Of a stretch of 30,409 nt of DNA, positions 17,691-26,149 are shown in pieces. Positions within the stretch are counted from its first letter, which is position 1. Each line of letters begins with the position of its first letter. The notes under the pieces are model-generated. The model was not told the origin of the DNA. It saw only the letters and a program-made list of their open reading frames with translations, and did no database searches. The position numbers and the translations under genes are program-made. Source of the stretch: Spirochaetia bacterium (GTDB lineage: Bacteria > Spirochaetota > Spirochaetia > JABMQR01); NCBI GenBank assembly GCA_016784705.1, contig JADHUD010000004.1, positions 1 through 30,409 on the forward strand, read 5' to 3'.

Positions 17691-17720
17691 TTGTCAATAA
17701 ATTTCTTAGTATGATATAAT
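17691..17720 (+). promoter_or_regulatory. Sigma70 promoter of the winged-helix regulator, leaderless arrangement
   Basis: TTGTCA (17691-17696) and consensus TATAAT (17715-17720) have an 18-bp spacer. The ATG at 17727 is only 6 nt downstream and lacks a Shine-Dalgarno. Arms ATAAATTTC (17697-17705) and GAAATTTAT (17729-17737) flank the -10 box and start codon. Confidence 0.65.
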
Positions 17721-17726
17721 ATATGT

Positions 17727-18782
17727 ATGAAATTTATATACAACCATGCAATTGAATTCTACTGTTTTCTAAGTACCTATATTGAGGCAAAAATTGAGAA
17801 GGAGAAAGAGAAAGAGAACCTCTCTCTTCCTGCCGATCCAGAACTGGCTGCTGTCTATGATAAGGTTGATCAGGAGATTTCTCCGTTTCTCAAGCATGAT
17901 ATTGAGCTTCTCTTCAACAAGATGTTTGTAACACTTTGGCTGCTGTACTGCTACATTCATGAACATAATTTTACTGATGAAATACAACTTATCTCTTTTC
18001 TGCAGAACCAGACTGAAGATGATTTCAGAGGATACTACCTTAAACGCCTCTGGCTGACTGAAACTCCTCTGGATGAAATAAAGGAGAAGGACATCAAGAA
18101 CGCTATTATGGAAAACTATTTTCACACATCGTCCACACAAGCGAAATTGATCAAACAGTTGCTGATGAACCCCGAAGATTGGAAACCGAAGATTTTACAC
18201 ACAGTTACGGATTTTTATGAAAAACACTATCTTCCGATTAAAGAATCTCTTATAGAGACTGGAACCAGGCGTGCGGCGGCGGCAGAAATTCTGTTCAACA
18301 AGGATCAGAATCATTACCTGGATACACTCACACTAGGACACTACCGTGACCTGCTGCACCACAATAAAGACACAACCGTATATATCTCTTATACCGGCGA
18401 CCGCAACTTAATGATATCAATCAAAAGCAGTGTTATTCTTTTAGGACTTACCAGAGAAACACTTCTAACCTCGGCAAACAGAAAACTACAGACAAATATG
18501 CTTTTTAATACGCTTTCAGATACGAAAAGGTTGGAGATACTGAGACTTCTTAGAGAGAGGGAATGGTTCAGCAATGAGCTGGCAATACATTTTGGGCTGA
18601 CTGCAGCTACTATGTCCTATCACTTGAACAAAATGAATAGTGCGGGTTTGATCACTTTCAGATTTGGAGATCAGAAAAAGTTATACTATTCATTGAGCAG
18701 AGAGAATCTGGAGAATTATCTCAATTGTGCACGGGCAGATCTGCTGGGTGACACAACATGCAATACAAAAAACGATGATTGA
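17727..18782 (+). CDS. ArsR-like winged-helix transcriptional regulator
   Basis: A 351-residue protein. Residues about 262-345 form an ArsR-type winged helix: NTLSDTKRLEILRLL, then the recognition-helix region LAIHFGLTAATMSYHLNKM, then a wing LITFRFGDQKKLYY. The N-terminal 250 residues are mostly helical and not recognised; they may sense a ligand. The C-terminal DNA-binding domain with a long N-terminal part is unlike the usual short ArsR proteins. It diverges from the small basic ORF and the trp operon, and its promoter region holds several dyads, so autoregulation is likely. Control of trp is a guess from position only. Confidence 0.8.
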   Translation: MKFIYNHAIEFYCFLSTYIEAKIEKEKEKENLSLPADPELAAVYDKVDQEISPFLKHDIELLFNKMFVTLWLLYCYIHEHNFTDEIQLISFLQNQTEDDFRGYYLKRLWLTETPLDEIKEKDIKNAIMENYFHTSSTQAKLIKQLLMNPEDWKPKILHTVTDFYEKHYLPIKESLIETGTRRAAAAEILFNKDQNHYLDTLTLGHYRDLLHHNKDTTVYISYTGDRNLMISIKSSVILLGLTRETLLTSANRKLQTNMLFNTLSDTKRLEILRLLREREWFSNELAIHFGLTAATMSYHLNKMNSAGLITFRFGDQKKLYYSLSRENLENYLNCARADLLGDTTCNTKNDD

Positions 18783-18807
18783 AACCATTCTTTAAGACCT
18801 GACTATA

Positions 18808-18831
18808 AAGGCATCCGTTTCCGGATGCCTT
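18808..18831. terminator. Hairpin terminator between the regulator and xylA
   Basis: AAGGCATCCG (18808-18817) and CGGATGCCTT (18822-18831) form a perfect 10-bp stem with a TTTC loop between convergent genes. The following T-run is short (CAGTTTGTTC on the plus strand), but the stem is strong. It probably works in both directions. Confidence 0.75.
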
Positions 18832-18870
18832 CAGTTTGTTCATAACATAATTATGGATTCAGCAGATCGA

Positions 18871-20205
18871 TCAGCCGAAGATATACTGATTGATAAGATT
18901 TTTTATCAGCTCCTGCTTACCGCTGATCCGTTCTGACTCACCCTGTCCTGCCGCTATGTCCCGCAAATCTGTCAAGGAGAGTTTACCAGCCTCAAAATCG
19001 GCTCCCTTTCCACTGTCAAAGGAGCTGTAACGTTTACTGATCATTGCATCGAGCTTTCCGTCAGTAATAATTCTATCGGCTATTTCGAGAGCAAGAGCAA
19101 ACGTGTCCATTCCACCAATATGAGCAAGAAACAGATCTTCGGAATCTGTTGAGTTTCTGCGCAGCTTGGCATCAAAATTCAATCCGCCCGTCTTTAGACC
19201 GCCTGACTTAAGGACAACCATCATTGCCTCAAGTGAGTCATACACATTTGTCGGGAACTCATCTGTATCCCAGCCGTTCTGTGCATCTCCCTCATTTGCA
19301 TCAATACTGCCCAGCATGTCCGCATCAGCACAAACCTGAAGATCATGAGCAAATGTGTGCCCAGCAAGGGTTGCATGGTTATTTTCAATATTACACTTAA
19401 AATCTTTATCCAGACCGTAATTCCGAAGAAATCCGATTGCTGTTGCAGCATCAAAATCATACTGATGTTTTGTCGGCTCCATAGGCTTCGGTTCAATCAG
19501 GAAAGTTCCCTTAAAACCAATACTTCTTCCGTAATCTCTTGAAATCGACAAAAATTGTGCCAAATGATCCAGCTCTCGCTTCATCTGGGTATTTAGCAGA
19601 GTCATGTACCCTTCGCGTCCGCCCCAGAATACATAATTTTCTCCACCCAACATAACATTAACATCAAGACAAGCCTTAACCTGGGAACCTGCACGTGCAA
19701 GTACCGTAAAATCCGGATTTGTTGCAGCACCATTCATATATCGTGGATTTGAGAACATATTAGCAGTATTCCAAAGCAGCTTCACACCGGTTGCATCCTG
19801 CCGCTCCTTCAGAACTTCTGCCATACTAAACAGGTTTTTCTCATACTCTGCTACCGTTGCTCCATCAGGAGAGGCATCAATATCATGAAAACAGTAGAGA
19901 CCGGCTCCTACTTTTGTAAAAAATTCAAAGGCTGCATCAGCCTTCTTCTCCGCTGCTGTCATTGGATCCGGATCATCCCAGGGAAAAATCTGAGTAGGAC
20001 TGCCGAAAGGATCAGAACCTTTTCCGCAGAATGAGTGCCAGTACGCAATTGCAAAACGCAGGTGCTCAGCCATTGTTTTTCCGCTAATTACTTTCCCTGC
20101 ATCAAAAAATTTAAATGATAAAGGATTGTCTGATTCAGGTCCTTCATAAGCAACCTTTCCAATTCCCTTGAAATATTCATCATTCCCTAAAAAATAGTCA
20201 GCCAT
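18871..20205 (-). CDS. xylA: Xylose isomerase
   Basis: A 444-residue TIM barrel that converts D-xylose to D-xylulose using two divalent metals. CFHDIDASPDG holds the catalytic His and Asp, EPKPMEPTKHQYD the metal-binding Glu, and ENNHATLAGH and GSIDANEGDAQNGWDTDEFP further metal ligands. The length fits class II xylose isomerases. AGGAGTG precedes the ATG by 7 nt. It lies 27 bp downstream of xylB and is its operon partner. Confidence 0.97.
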   Translation of the reverse strand: MADYFLGNDEYFKGIGKVAYEGPESDNPLSFKFFDAGKVISGKTMAEHLRFAIAYWHSFCGKGSDPFGSPTQIFPWDDPDPMTAAEKKADAAFEFFTKVGAGLYCFHDIDASPDGATVAEYEKNLFSMAEVLKERQDATGVKLLWNTANMFSNPRYMNGAATNPDFTVLARAGSQVKACLDVNVMLGGENYVFWGGREGYMTLLNTQMKRELDHLAQFLSISRDYGRSIGFKGTFLIEPKPMEPTKHQYDFDAATAIGFLRNYGLDKDFKCNIENNHATLAGHTFAHDLQVCADADMLGSIDANEGDAQNGWDTDEFPTNVYDSLEAMMVVLKSGGLKTGGLNFDAKLRRNSTDSEDLFLAHIGGMDTFALALEIADRIITDGKLDAMISKRYSSFDSGKGADFEAGKLSLTDLRDIAAGQGESERISGKQELIKNLINQYIFG

Positions 20206-20232
20206 ATAATTACACTCCTACATATTTTGTTA

Positions 20233-21726
20233 TTATGAAAACAAACCGCTCAATGCATCAACATAAGCAGCATATTCTTTATACACTTTTTCATAGACCA
20301 AAACCGCTTCCCGGTCAGGACGACAGGTCTTTGCATCATCAATCTCCACATGTTCCCGAACTATTTCTTTAATCCCGGTACTTTTACCTGATAAAATCTC
20401 CAGAGTCCAAAGAGCCTGTACAGCACCGCCCAAAGCAGCAGCTTCTGCCAGAACAGGAACCGTTATAGGAAGATTAAATATGTCAGCAGCTATTTGTCTC
20501 CAAAGAGGAGAATTTGCACCGCCGCCGATAAGGCGGACTTCTTTTGCAGAGAATCCAAGCCGAATAAATGAGTCCAAACCCATTTTGAGACCAAAAATTG
20601 CCGATTCCATTGCTGCACGGGCAATGTTCTCTTCTGTCATGTTTTCATTGTCCATACCTACAATACATGCTTTTCCATTGGGGAAATTAGGTGTTCTTTC
20701 GCCATTAAAATAGGGGAGCATCATCACCCCACGGGCACCAGCAGGAGCCTTTTCTGCAATAGCATCAAACTCTTTTACTCCGCGTTGAAATAGTGCTCTG
20801 GTTTGCTCGGATGCCACCGTACAGTTCATTGTGCAAAGCAGCGGCAGCCAGCCTCCGGTGGAGGAACAGAATGCAGCAAGATATCCTTCCGGATCAATGA
20901 TCGGTTTATCTGAATATCCATATATTGTTCCGGAAGTTCCCAGACTCATGGTAAGAAATCCATCCTCAACCGTTCCGGTACCAACAGCTCCCATCATATT
21001 ATCACCGCCGCCGCAGGAGACCGGAATTCCAGCAGGGACACCAAGAATTCCGGCAGCTTTTTCGGTAACATAACCGGCCGGTTCACCTGCTTTGACCAGC
21101 CTGGGCAGCAAAGATTTCATATCTCTTTCCGGGTCCAGAGCTTTCAGCAGTTCCTCATCCCAGGTACAAGTCCGAACATCCAGAAGGGCGGTTCCGGAAG
21201 CATCTCCCGCTTCCATAGTATATTCGCCAGTGAGGTACCAATTGATATAATCATGCGGGAGCAGTATCTTTGTCATCTTCGCATAGAGTTCCGGATATTT
21301 TTTCTTAAACCAGAGAATCTTTGACGCAGTATATCCGGGAAGGACAAGGTTTCCAGGCCCTTCGAGTAATTTATCTGAACCTCCATAGAGATCTGTAAGT
21401 TCATCACATTCTAAAGCCGTTGAAGTATCACACCAGAGCTTAACCGGTCTGATGACAGCTCCTGCTGCATCGACAGGTACAAATCCATGCTGCTGTCCGG
21501 ACACACCAATAGCCCTTACCGACTCCTTAATTTCAGCAGGAATCTGTGAAAAGCAGGCTTCTATCGCCTCAATCCACCACTCTGCCTGCTGTTCTCTTGT
21601 ACCATCGTCTCGGCTGATCAAGTTATGCTGCGCTGAGGAGGACGCAGCGATCTGTTTTTTATCATAGTCATAAAAAACAACTTTAGTGCTTTGAGTTCCG
21701 GTATCAATTCCGGCTGTTATATTCAT
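20233..21726 (-). CDS. xylB: Xylulokinase
   Basis: A 497-residue FGGY-family kinase that phosphorylates D-xylulose to xylulose 5-phosphate. The phosphate-1 motif GIDTGTQSTKVVFYD is at the N-terminus, SGQQHGFVPVD follows near 77, GGGDNMMGAVGTG near 245, and the adenosine motif LIGGGANSPLWRQIAADI near 410. ATG 21726 is preceded by GGAGAAG; the frame extends to 21762 without a better start. It is the first gene of xylBA and diverges from an AraC-type regulator. Its own promoter has no good -35 box, as expected if it needs an activator. Confidence 0.95.
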   Translation of the reverse strand: MNITAGIDTGTQSTKVVFYDYDKKQIAASSSAQHNLISRDDGTREQQAEWWIEAIEACFSQIPAEIKESVRAIGVSGQQHGFVPVDAAGAVIRPVKLWCDTSTALECDELTDLYGGSDKLLEGPGNLVLPGYTASKILWFKKKYPELYAKMTKILLPHDYINWYLTGEYTMEAGDASGTALLDVRTCTWDEELLKALDPERDMKSLLPRLVKAGEPAGYVTEKAAGILGVPAGIPVSCGGGDNMMGAVGTGTVEDGFLTMSLGTSGTIYGYSDKPIIDPEGYLAAFCSSTGGWLPLLCTMNCTVASEQTRALFQRGVKEFDAIAEKAPAGARGVMMLPYFNGERTPNFPNGKACIVGMDNENMTEENIARAAMESAIFGLKMGLDSFIRLGFSAKEVRLIGGGANSPLWRQIAADIFNLPITVPVLAEAAALGGAVQALWTLEILSGKSTGIKEIVREHVEIDDAKTCRPDREAVLVYEKVYKEYAAYVDALSGLFS

Positions 21727-21789
21727 ATAGACTTCTCCATGCACACCTAGACTTATTATCATAATGCGGGATCAATCGGGTAAAAGGAA

Positions 21790-21819
21790 TGGACAAAATT
21801 GATAAGACATGCATATAAT
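21790..21819 (+). promoter_or_regulatory. Sigma70 promoter of the AraC regulator, leaderless arrangement
   Basis: TGGACA (21790-21795) and consensus TATAAT (21814-21819) have an 18-bp spacer. The ATG at 21827 is 7 nt downstream without a Shine-Dalgarno. The upstream ATG at 21809 lies inside the spacer and so should not be transcribed. Confidence 0.6.
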
Positions 21820-21826
21820 TGACCTG

Positions 21827-22651
21827 ATGAAAATACGGGACGCTGTTTTTGTCTACCAGATGCGTAATGAAGATGAAATACGCTGGCATGGCAGGCACCA
21901 TCAGCATACAGAAACAGAGTACGAACTACACTATTTCCTGCAGGGTAATGGAGAATTTCTCAACGGTCCGGCACTGTATACCATAAATCCAGGTACCCTG
22001 TTCCTCACCTCTCCATCGGTACATCATGAAATCAGAGCAAAAAAGACCAACAGCCCTATAACCTATTATGCAGTCCTGTTTTCTGTGGAACCGGAAGAAT
22101 TGGAGGTTCTGGAGTTGCTTCAAAGAGATATCCGGCGAGCTTCCAGATACACAATCGGCTCTAATTATCGTTTTTTCTTTGAAGAGATGCGGGAAAAGGG
22201 GATGTCCAAGAATGAGAATTTGCGTAGATCTGCAGCTCATCAACTTATCTCTTTCCTCTATCTGCTAAGCGAAGGAGCGCCCTCCTCCTCCTTTAGAGGA
22301 GAGGACAGTATACATTTGGAACGGGCTTTACGCTACATGCAGAATAATGTAATGAGCACAATCACCCTGCAGGATATCGCAAAATATCTAAATCTCACTG
22401 AATCGTATTTTATCAGGCTGTTTAAACGGAGGATGAACACCACCCCCATGAAATATTATACACGCCTGAAGGTTGAGGCTGCAGGAGCAATGCTGGCTTG
22501 TACAAACCTCTCGGTTAAGGAGATTGCCGCACAGCTCTTTTTCTATAGTGAATTCCATTTCAGCAGGGTCTTTAAGCAGTACACCGGGTTTGCTCCAAGT
22601 TTTTACCGGATTCAGTATTTGCAGACGCTTGAGGCTCCAACAAAAATCTAA
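21827..22651 (+). CDS. AraC-family transcriptional regulator, probably of xylBA
   Basis: A 274-residue protein with an N-terminal cupin-like sugar-sensing domain (about 20-120, beginning RWHGRHHQHTETEYELHYF) and a C-terminal pair of helix-turn-helix motifs (about 182-270). The first contains ITLQDIAKYLNLTESYFIRLFKR-like sequence and the second LSVKEIAAQLFFYSEFHFSRVFK. Divergent placement next to xylB makes xylose-responsive activation of xylBA likely; the ligand is inferred. The start was moved from 21809 to 21827 because of the promoter position. Confidence 0.85.
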   Translation: MKIRDAVFVYQMRNEDEIRWHGRHHQHTETEYELHYFLQGNGEFLNGPALYTINPGTLFLTSPSVHHEIRAKKTNSPITYYAVLFSVEPEELEVLELLQRDIRRASRYTIGSNYRFFFEEMREKGMSKNENLRRSAAHQLISFLYLLSEGAPSSSFRGEDSIHLERALRYMQNNVMSTITLQDIAKYLNLTESYFIRLFKRRMNTTPMKYYTRLKVEAAGAMLACTNLSVKEIAAQLFFYSEFHFSRVFKQYTGFAPSFYRIQYLQTLEAPTKI

Positions 22652-22671
22652 AAAATCTATCTATCAAAATA

Positions 22672-22713
22672 TTGACATAAAATTATAATTACAATTATAC
22701 TTGTATAAGTATA
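22672..22713 (+). promoter_or_regulatory. Promoter and two overlapping operators of the toxin-antitoxin pair
   Basis: TTGACA (22672-22677) and TATACT (22696-22701) have an 18-bp spacer. Two palindromes cover the promoter: TATAATT/AATTATA around AC (22684-22699), and TATACTT/AAGTATA around GTAT (22696-22713). GGAGG follows before the antitoxin ATG. This is the usual layout of an autorepressed ribbon-helix-helix antitoxin operon. Confidence 0.6.
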
Positions 22714-22726
22714 TGGAGGATAGAAT

Positions 22727-22960
22727 ATGGGTCAAATAACTATCTATCTCGATAGTAAAACAGAGATGAAAATAAAAAAAGCCGCTAAATCAAGCCACTT
22801 GTCTGTTAGCAAATGGATGGTAAATATCATTGATGAAAAAATAGCTGCAGAGTGGCCTCTGGATATTGTTAATTTGGCTGGTAGTTGGAAAAATGACTTT
22901 CCCACAATCGAAGAAATTAGAGAAAATCCTGGTCAAGACTATCCAAGGGAGGATCTCTAA
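22727..22960 (+). CDS. Ribbon-helix-helix antitoxin (VapB-like)
   Basis: A 77-residue protein. QITIYLDSKTEMKIKKAAKSSHLSVSKWM resembles the N-terminal strand and two helices of CopG-type ribbon-helix-helix DNA binders. The acidic C-terminus (residues about 45-77) would wrap and inhibit the toxin. A TATGGAGGATAG Shine-Dalgarno precedes the ATG. One base separates its stop from the toxin ATG. The protein should repress its own promoter through the upstream palindromes. Confidence 0.8.
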   Translation: MGQITIYLDSKTEMKIKKAAKSSHLSVSKWMVNIIDEKIAAEWPLDIVNLAGSWKNDFPTIEEIRENPGQDYPREDL

Positions 22961-22961
22961 A

Positions 22962-23354
22962 ATGTATCTCCTCGACACAAATACCATTATCTACTTCTTC
23001 AAAGGCTTGGGAAAGGTAGCAGAAACCCTACTTTCCAAGGCTCCTGAAGATATTGCTATTCCAGCAATTGTTTTGTATGAACTTGAAGTAGGAATAGCCA
23101 AATCAAGCAATCCAAAAAAACGAAAAATTCAATTAGAGTCATTAGTCTCACGTATTACTGTTTTACCTTTTACCGAAAAAGAAGCAGAAATTTCCGCAAA
23201 AATCAGAGCAGAGCTTGAAAAACAAGGAGCCCCAATAGGATCCCTTGATAATCTTATTGCCGGTATTGCTCTCTATTCAAACACTGTATTAGTCACTCAC
23301 AATTTGAAAGAATTCAGCAGAGTTAAGGGGCTAATCATCGAGGATTGGTTTTGA
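22962..23354 (+). CDS. vapC: PIN-domain toxin VapC
   Basis: A 130-residue PIN-domain ribonuclease. The start YLLDTNTIIYFFKG holds the first catalytic Asp, the middle YELEVGIAKS an acidic Glu, and the C-terminal GSLDNLIAGIAL and VTHNLKEFSRV the remaining acidic sites. VapC toxins cut tRNA or rRNA and stop translation when the antitoxin is lost. ATG 22962 has GGGAGG upstream; a longer frame from 22866 overlaps the antitoxin and is rejected. Confidence 0.9.
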   Translation: MYLLDTNTIIYFFKGLGKVAETLLSKAPEDIAIPAIVLYELEVGIAKSSNPKKRKIQLESLVSRITVLPFTEKEAEISAKIRAELEKQGAPIGSLDNLIAGIALYSNTVLVTHNLKEFSRVKGLIIEDWF

Positions 23355-23396
23355 GAATAACCGCATAACAAGGCAAAACCAGATAGACAATATTGA

Positions 23397-24281
23397 TCAG
23401 GATGAAATCGGGATACCTATCTTCCACACACCTTTCTCTAAAAATGCTTCTATTGTTTGGCGGTGCGCCTTATTGATAAGGTTAGAGTGCGATAGTTTTT
23501 CTCTTTTTGCATATGCATTTAGTGTAATAATTTCCCGCTCCTCAAGATATGCCAATCTTTTATGATAACTATTCGTAATGGCTTTACCCACTAGTTCTTC
23601 CATAATAGAGGTTCTGCCACCCCTATTAAACTCTTCAAAGGCATTATAATACTGGGTTCTATCAATGAATTTGATATTTATTGGAACAAACCCTTCGCGT
23701 ATAAGAATATAATTGTTAATAGCCCTGCCTACACGACCATTGCCATCAACAAATGGATGTATTTTTTCAAAGGTAAGATGCAGATTTGCAATTCGTTTAA
23801 TAATATTTTCGCTATAACTTCCCTGATAGGAAACAAGCATTGACTCTAAAGCACCAACTACCTGACCGGGAGCTAGAGCAATGTGATCGGCGACACGCAC
23901 CCATTCACCTTTCTCCCTGAATCTTCCAGCTATATCATCCCGAATATTTGAAATAAGCATCTTATGAAGCAGCAATATTTTCTCAAGAGTCAATTCACCC
24001 TCTTTTGCTTTTCGATTGATATATTCAACAACTCTTGCTAAATTTCTTGCTTCGAATAGTTCACGTTCGGAAATATATCTATCAAGATCTATTTGTAATA
24101 AGATTTTTTCTGTCTCTTCCAGGGTCAATGTACTATTTTCAATAGCATTTGAGTTATAGACCTGCTCTGCAGTTTCTGTTTCAAATAAGAGGGTTATTAA
24201 TGCTTCTTTTTTATGAGCAACTTTAAAATAACGCTCGCGTAATGATTGAATCTGGTTGTATATAGCTAATGTTCTTGCCAT
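23397..24281 (-). CDS. Fic-domain AMP-transferase family protein
   Basis: A 294-residue protein with the Fic core HPFVDGNGRVGR at 175-186, which transfers AMP from ATP to a hydroxyl of a target protein. An N-terminal SNAIEN (44-49) matches the (S/T)xxxE(G/N) inhibitory helix, so it is a self-inhibited class II Fic protein. The C-terminal 60 residues look like a winged helix, as in many regulatory Fic proteins. ATG 24281 fits the promoter position; ATG 24290 is inside the -10 box. It converges on vapC with 42 bp between. The target is unknown. Confidence 0.9.
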   Translation of the reverse strand: MARTLAIYNQIQSLRERYFKVAHKKEALITLLFETETAEQVYNSNAIENSTLTLEETEKILLQIDLDRYISERELFEARNLARVVEYINRKAKEGELTLEKILLLHKMLISNIRDDIAGRFREKGEWVRVADHIALAPGQVVGALESMLVSYQGSYSENIIKRIANLHLTFEKIHPFVDGNGRVGRAINNYILIREGFVPINIKFIDRTQYYNAFEEFNRGGRTSIMEELVGKAITNSYHKRLAYLEEREIITLNAYAKREKLSHSNLINKAHRQTIEAFLEKGVWKIGIPISS

Positions 24282-24288
24282 ACTTCCC

Positions 24289-24318
24289 ATTGTATTGTAT
24301 TTTCACGTATATTTCAAC
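24289..24318 (-). promoter_or_regulatory. Sigma70 promoter of fic, leaderless arrangement
   Basis: On the minus strand TTGAAA (24313-24318) and TACAAT (24289-24294) have an 18-bp spacer. The -10 box ends 7 nt before ATG 24281, and there is no properly spaced Shine-Dalgarno. Confidence 0.55.
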
Positions 24319-24408
24319 ATAAACGTGAATACTATCGTTATTTATCCTAATTTTCACGTTTATTCTACTTATTTCGTTAACTTCTCTACTAATATCTCAT
24401 ATTTCACG
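24302..24408. promoter_or_regulatory. Four TTTCACG boxes upstream of fic
   Basis: TTTCACGT lies at 24302-24309 and 24353-24360, its reverse form ACGTGAA at 24324-24330, and TTTCACG at 24402-24408. The same-strand copies are about 50 bp apart, close to a whole number of helical turns. The first box is inside the promoter spacer. The Fic protein's own winged-helix tail is a possible ligand. Confidence 0.5.
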
Positions 24409-24425
24409 ATAATAGGCTCTGTATA

Positions 24426-24989
24426 TCAGATAAGTTCCTTATACCTAAAACAGTTTGTTAAATGATCGTTAATAATCCCGATTGCCTGCAGATGTGCATA
24501 GAGTGTCGTTGATCCGACAAATTTAAAACCTCGGTTTTTCAAATCTTTGCTAACTGTATCCGAAAGCTCAGAAGTAACCTGCATATCCTTTAACGATGCA
24601 ATATTATTATTAACTACTTTCCCATTGGTGAAATGCCAGATATACGCATCAAAAGTTCCAAACTCTTTCTGAACTTCAATAAATTTTCCGGCATTGTTGA
24701 TTAATGCTGCAATTTTTAACCGGTTTCTGATAATTCCTGCGTCCTGCAGCAATAATGCAATTTTTTTGTTACCATAATTTGCAACTGTCTCAACATCAAA
24801 ATTATCAAAAGCTTTCCGGAAGTTCTCTCTCTTATTGAGAATAGTACTCCAGCTGAGTCCTGCCTGCATACACTCCAGTACGAGGAATTCAAAATGTTTC
24901 TGATCATCATGAACAGGGGTTCCCCACTCTGTGTCATGATATGCCCGCATTAAATCGGATGATTCACACCACTCACAACGTTTAATCAC
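24426..24989 (-). CDS. tag: DNA-3-methyladenine glycosylase I
   Basis: A 187-residue base-excision enzyme that removes 3-methyladenine from alkylated DNA. Cys5, His18, His176 and Cys180 match the E. coli Tag zinc ligands Cys4, His17, His175 and Cys179 with a one-residue shift. The family segments CEWCESSDLMRAYHDTEWG and QAGLSWSTIL are clear. The start is GTG 24989, because GGGAGGAG precedes it and it overlaps the upstream stop as GTGA; the longer frame from 25031 would overlap the GNAT gene by 46 bases. Confidence 0.93.
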   Translation of the reverse strand: MIKRCEWCESSDLMRAYHDTEWGTPVHDDQKHFEFLVLECMQAGLSWSTILNKRENFRKAFDNFDVETVANYGNKKIALLLQDAGIIRNRLKIAALINNAGKFIEVQKEFGTFDAYIWHFTNGKVVNNNIASLKDMQVTSELSDTVSKDLKNRGFKFVGSTTLYAHLQAIGIINDHLTNCFRYKELI

Positions 24990-26149
24990 AACTCCTCCCT
25001 GAGAAGAACATAATGAATATGATCTTCCCATTTTCCGGCTATGTTAAGATACTTTTCTGCAAGACCTTCACTTTTAAAACCAAGCTTCTCTGCTACAGTA
25101 CGTGATGCCAAATTTTCCGGCATTATATTTGCCTCAATTCTATGGAGGCCGAACTCTTCAAATCCAATTCTTAACAGTTCCGAAACAGCTTCTGTAATAT
25201 ATCCCTTGTTCACAAATCTCTGATCCATTTGATATCCCAGAAAAGCCGAACAAAAGTTACCATATATTATCCGTGACAGACAAAGGTTTCCCATTGCAGT
25301 TTTTTCCTTACTGCCCGAATCTGAGGACTGATCCCTACTGAAAATCCAGAGACGCAACCCAGCCGCTTGCTGTTCAAATTCTATCTCTTCCTGAATAATT
25401 TTCTTTTGCCCGGACAGGGTATAAAAACTCTCATCCCTTACGGGTCCCCATTGGGCATGAAAGACCCTATTTTTTTGATAAAAATCCAAAGCTGTCTGAG
25501 CATCCGCCTCGGTAATGGTTCTCAGCAATAAGCGGTCATTCTCAATTCTTCTTCCAGACTCTCTTTTTTTGGAGATCCATTCTGATGAGAGAATACTCAT
25601 CTCAATCAAATTGAGATATTCTCCTTTTACAAAATAGTGATCCCGCAAAACTCCTTCACGGTGAAACCCAAGTCCTGTATAACAGCTCAACGCCGGAGTA
25701 TTTGCATCAAAAACTCCCAGACCGATTTTATGCAGTTTTTCTTCAGAAAATCCGATATGAAGAACACTTCTAACTGCCTGTGCTGCGAGTCCTTTTCCCC
25801 GCATATTCTTATCACCTATAAGTACGAATCCTAATCTGGCACTTCTGTTTTTCCGGTCAATCTGCCCAAGAGCGATAACCCCGACTGGGGAAAAAACAGG
25901 GGAAAAATCCTCTGTGCAGCCAGTTGAGTCTACAGTATTCTGTGCCTCAATAAGAAAAAAACGACTTTTTCCTGTCATGATGTTATCAATGAAGTAGTCT
26001 TTTATCTGGGTTTCTGTTAACGGTGCTGTGAAATGCATTCCAGCCCAGAACACCATATCAAGGTCATCCGCATCCCCCATCCAATTCATGATTTTCGGAA
26101 TATCATGTAAAGTAAAGGGTTTCAGGTTTACAGACGGTCTTTTCTTCAT
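24986..26149 (-). CDS. Double GNAT acetyltransferase
   Basis: A 387-residue protein with two RimJ/RimL-like GNAT domains in tandem, at about 5-180 and 200-387. The first has the acetyl-CoA loop as NMRGKGLAAQAVRSV and a C-terminal NTPALSCYTGLGF; the second has FVNKGYITEAVSELLRIGF and NLASRTVAEKLGF. Both look intact. Substrates are unknown. It starts on the last base of the nitroreductase stop (26149) and overlaps tag by four bases, so the three genes form one coupled operon. Confidence 0.85.
   Translation of the reverse strand: MKKRPSVNLKPFTLHDIPKIMNWMGDADDLDMVFWAGMHFTAPLTETQIKDYFIDNIMTGKSRFFLIEAQNTVDSTGCTEDFSPVFSPVGVIALGQIDRKNRSARLGFVLIGDKNMRGKGLAAQAVRSVLHIGFSEEKLHKIGLGVFDANTPALSCYTGLGFHREGVLRDHYFVKGEYLNLIEMSILSSEWISKKRESGRRIENDRLLLRTITEADAQTALDFYQKNRVFHAQWGPVRDESFYTLSGQKKIIQEEIEFEQQAAGLRLWIFSRDQSSDSGSKEKTAMGNLCLSRIIYGNFCSAFLGYQMDQRFVNKGYITEAVSELLRIGFEEFGLHRIEANIMPENLASRTVAEKLGFKSEGLAEKYLNIAGKWEDHIHYVLLREEL

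Noticed and set aside
22866..23354. Longer vapC start at 22866
   Set aside because: It would overlap most of the antitoxin's 3' half; ATG 22962 has a strong Shine-Dalgarno and matches the usual PIN N-terminus.
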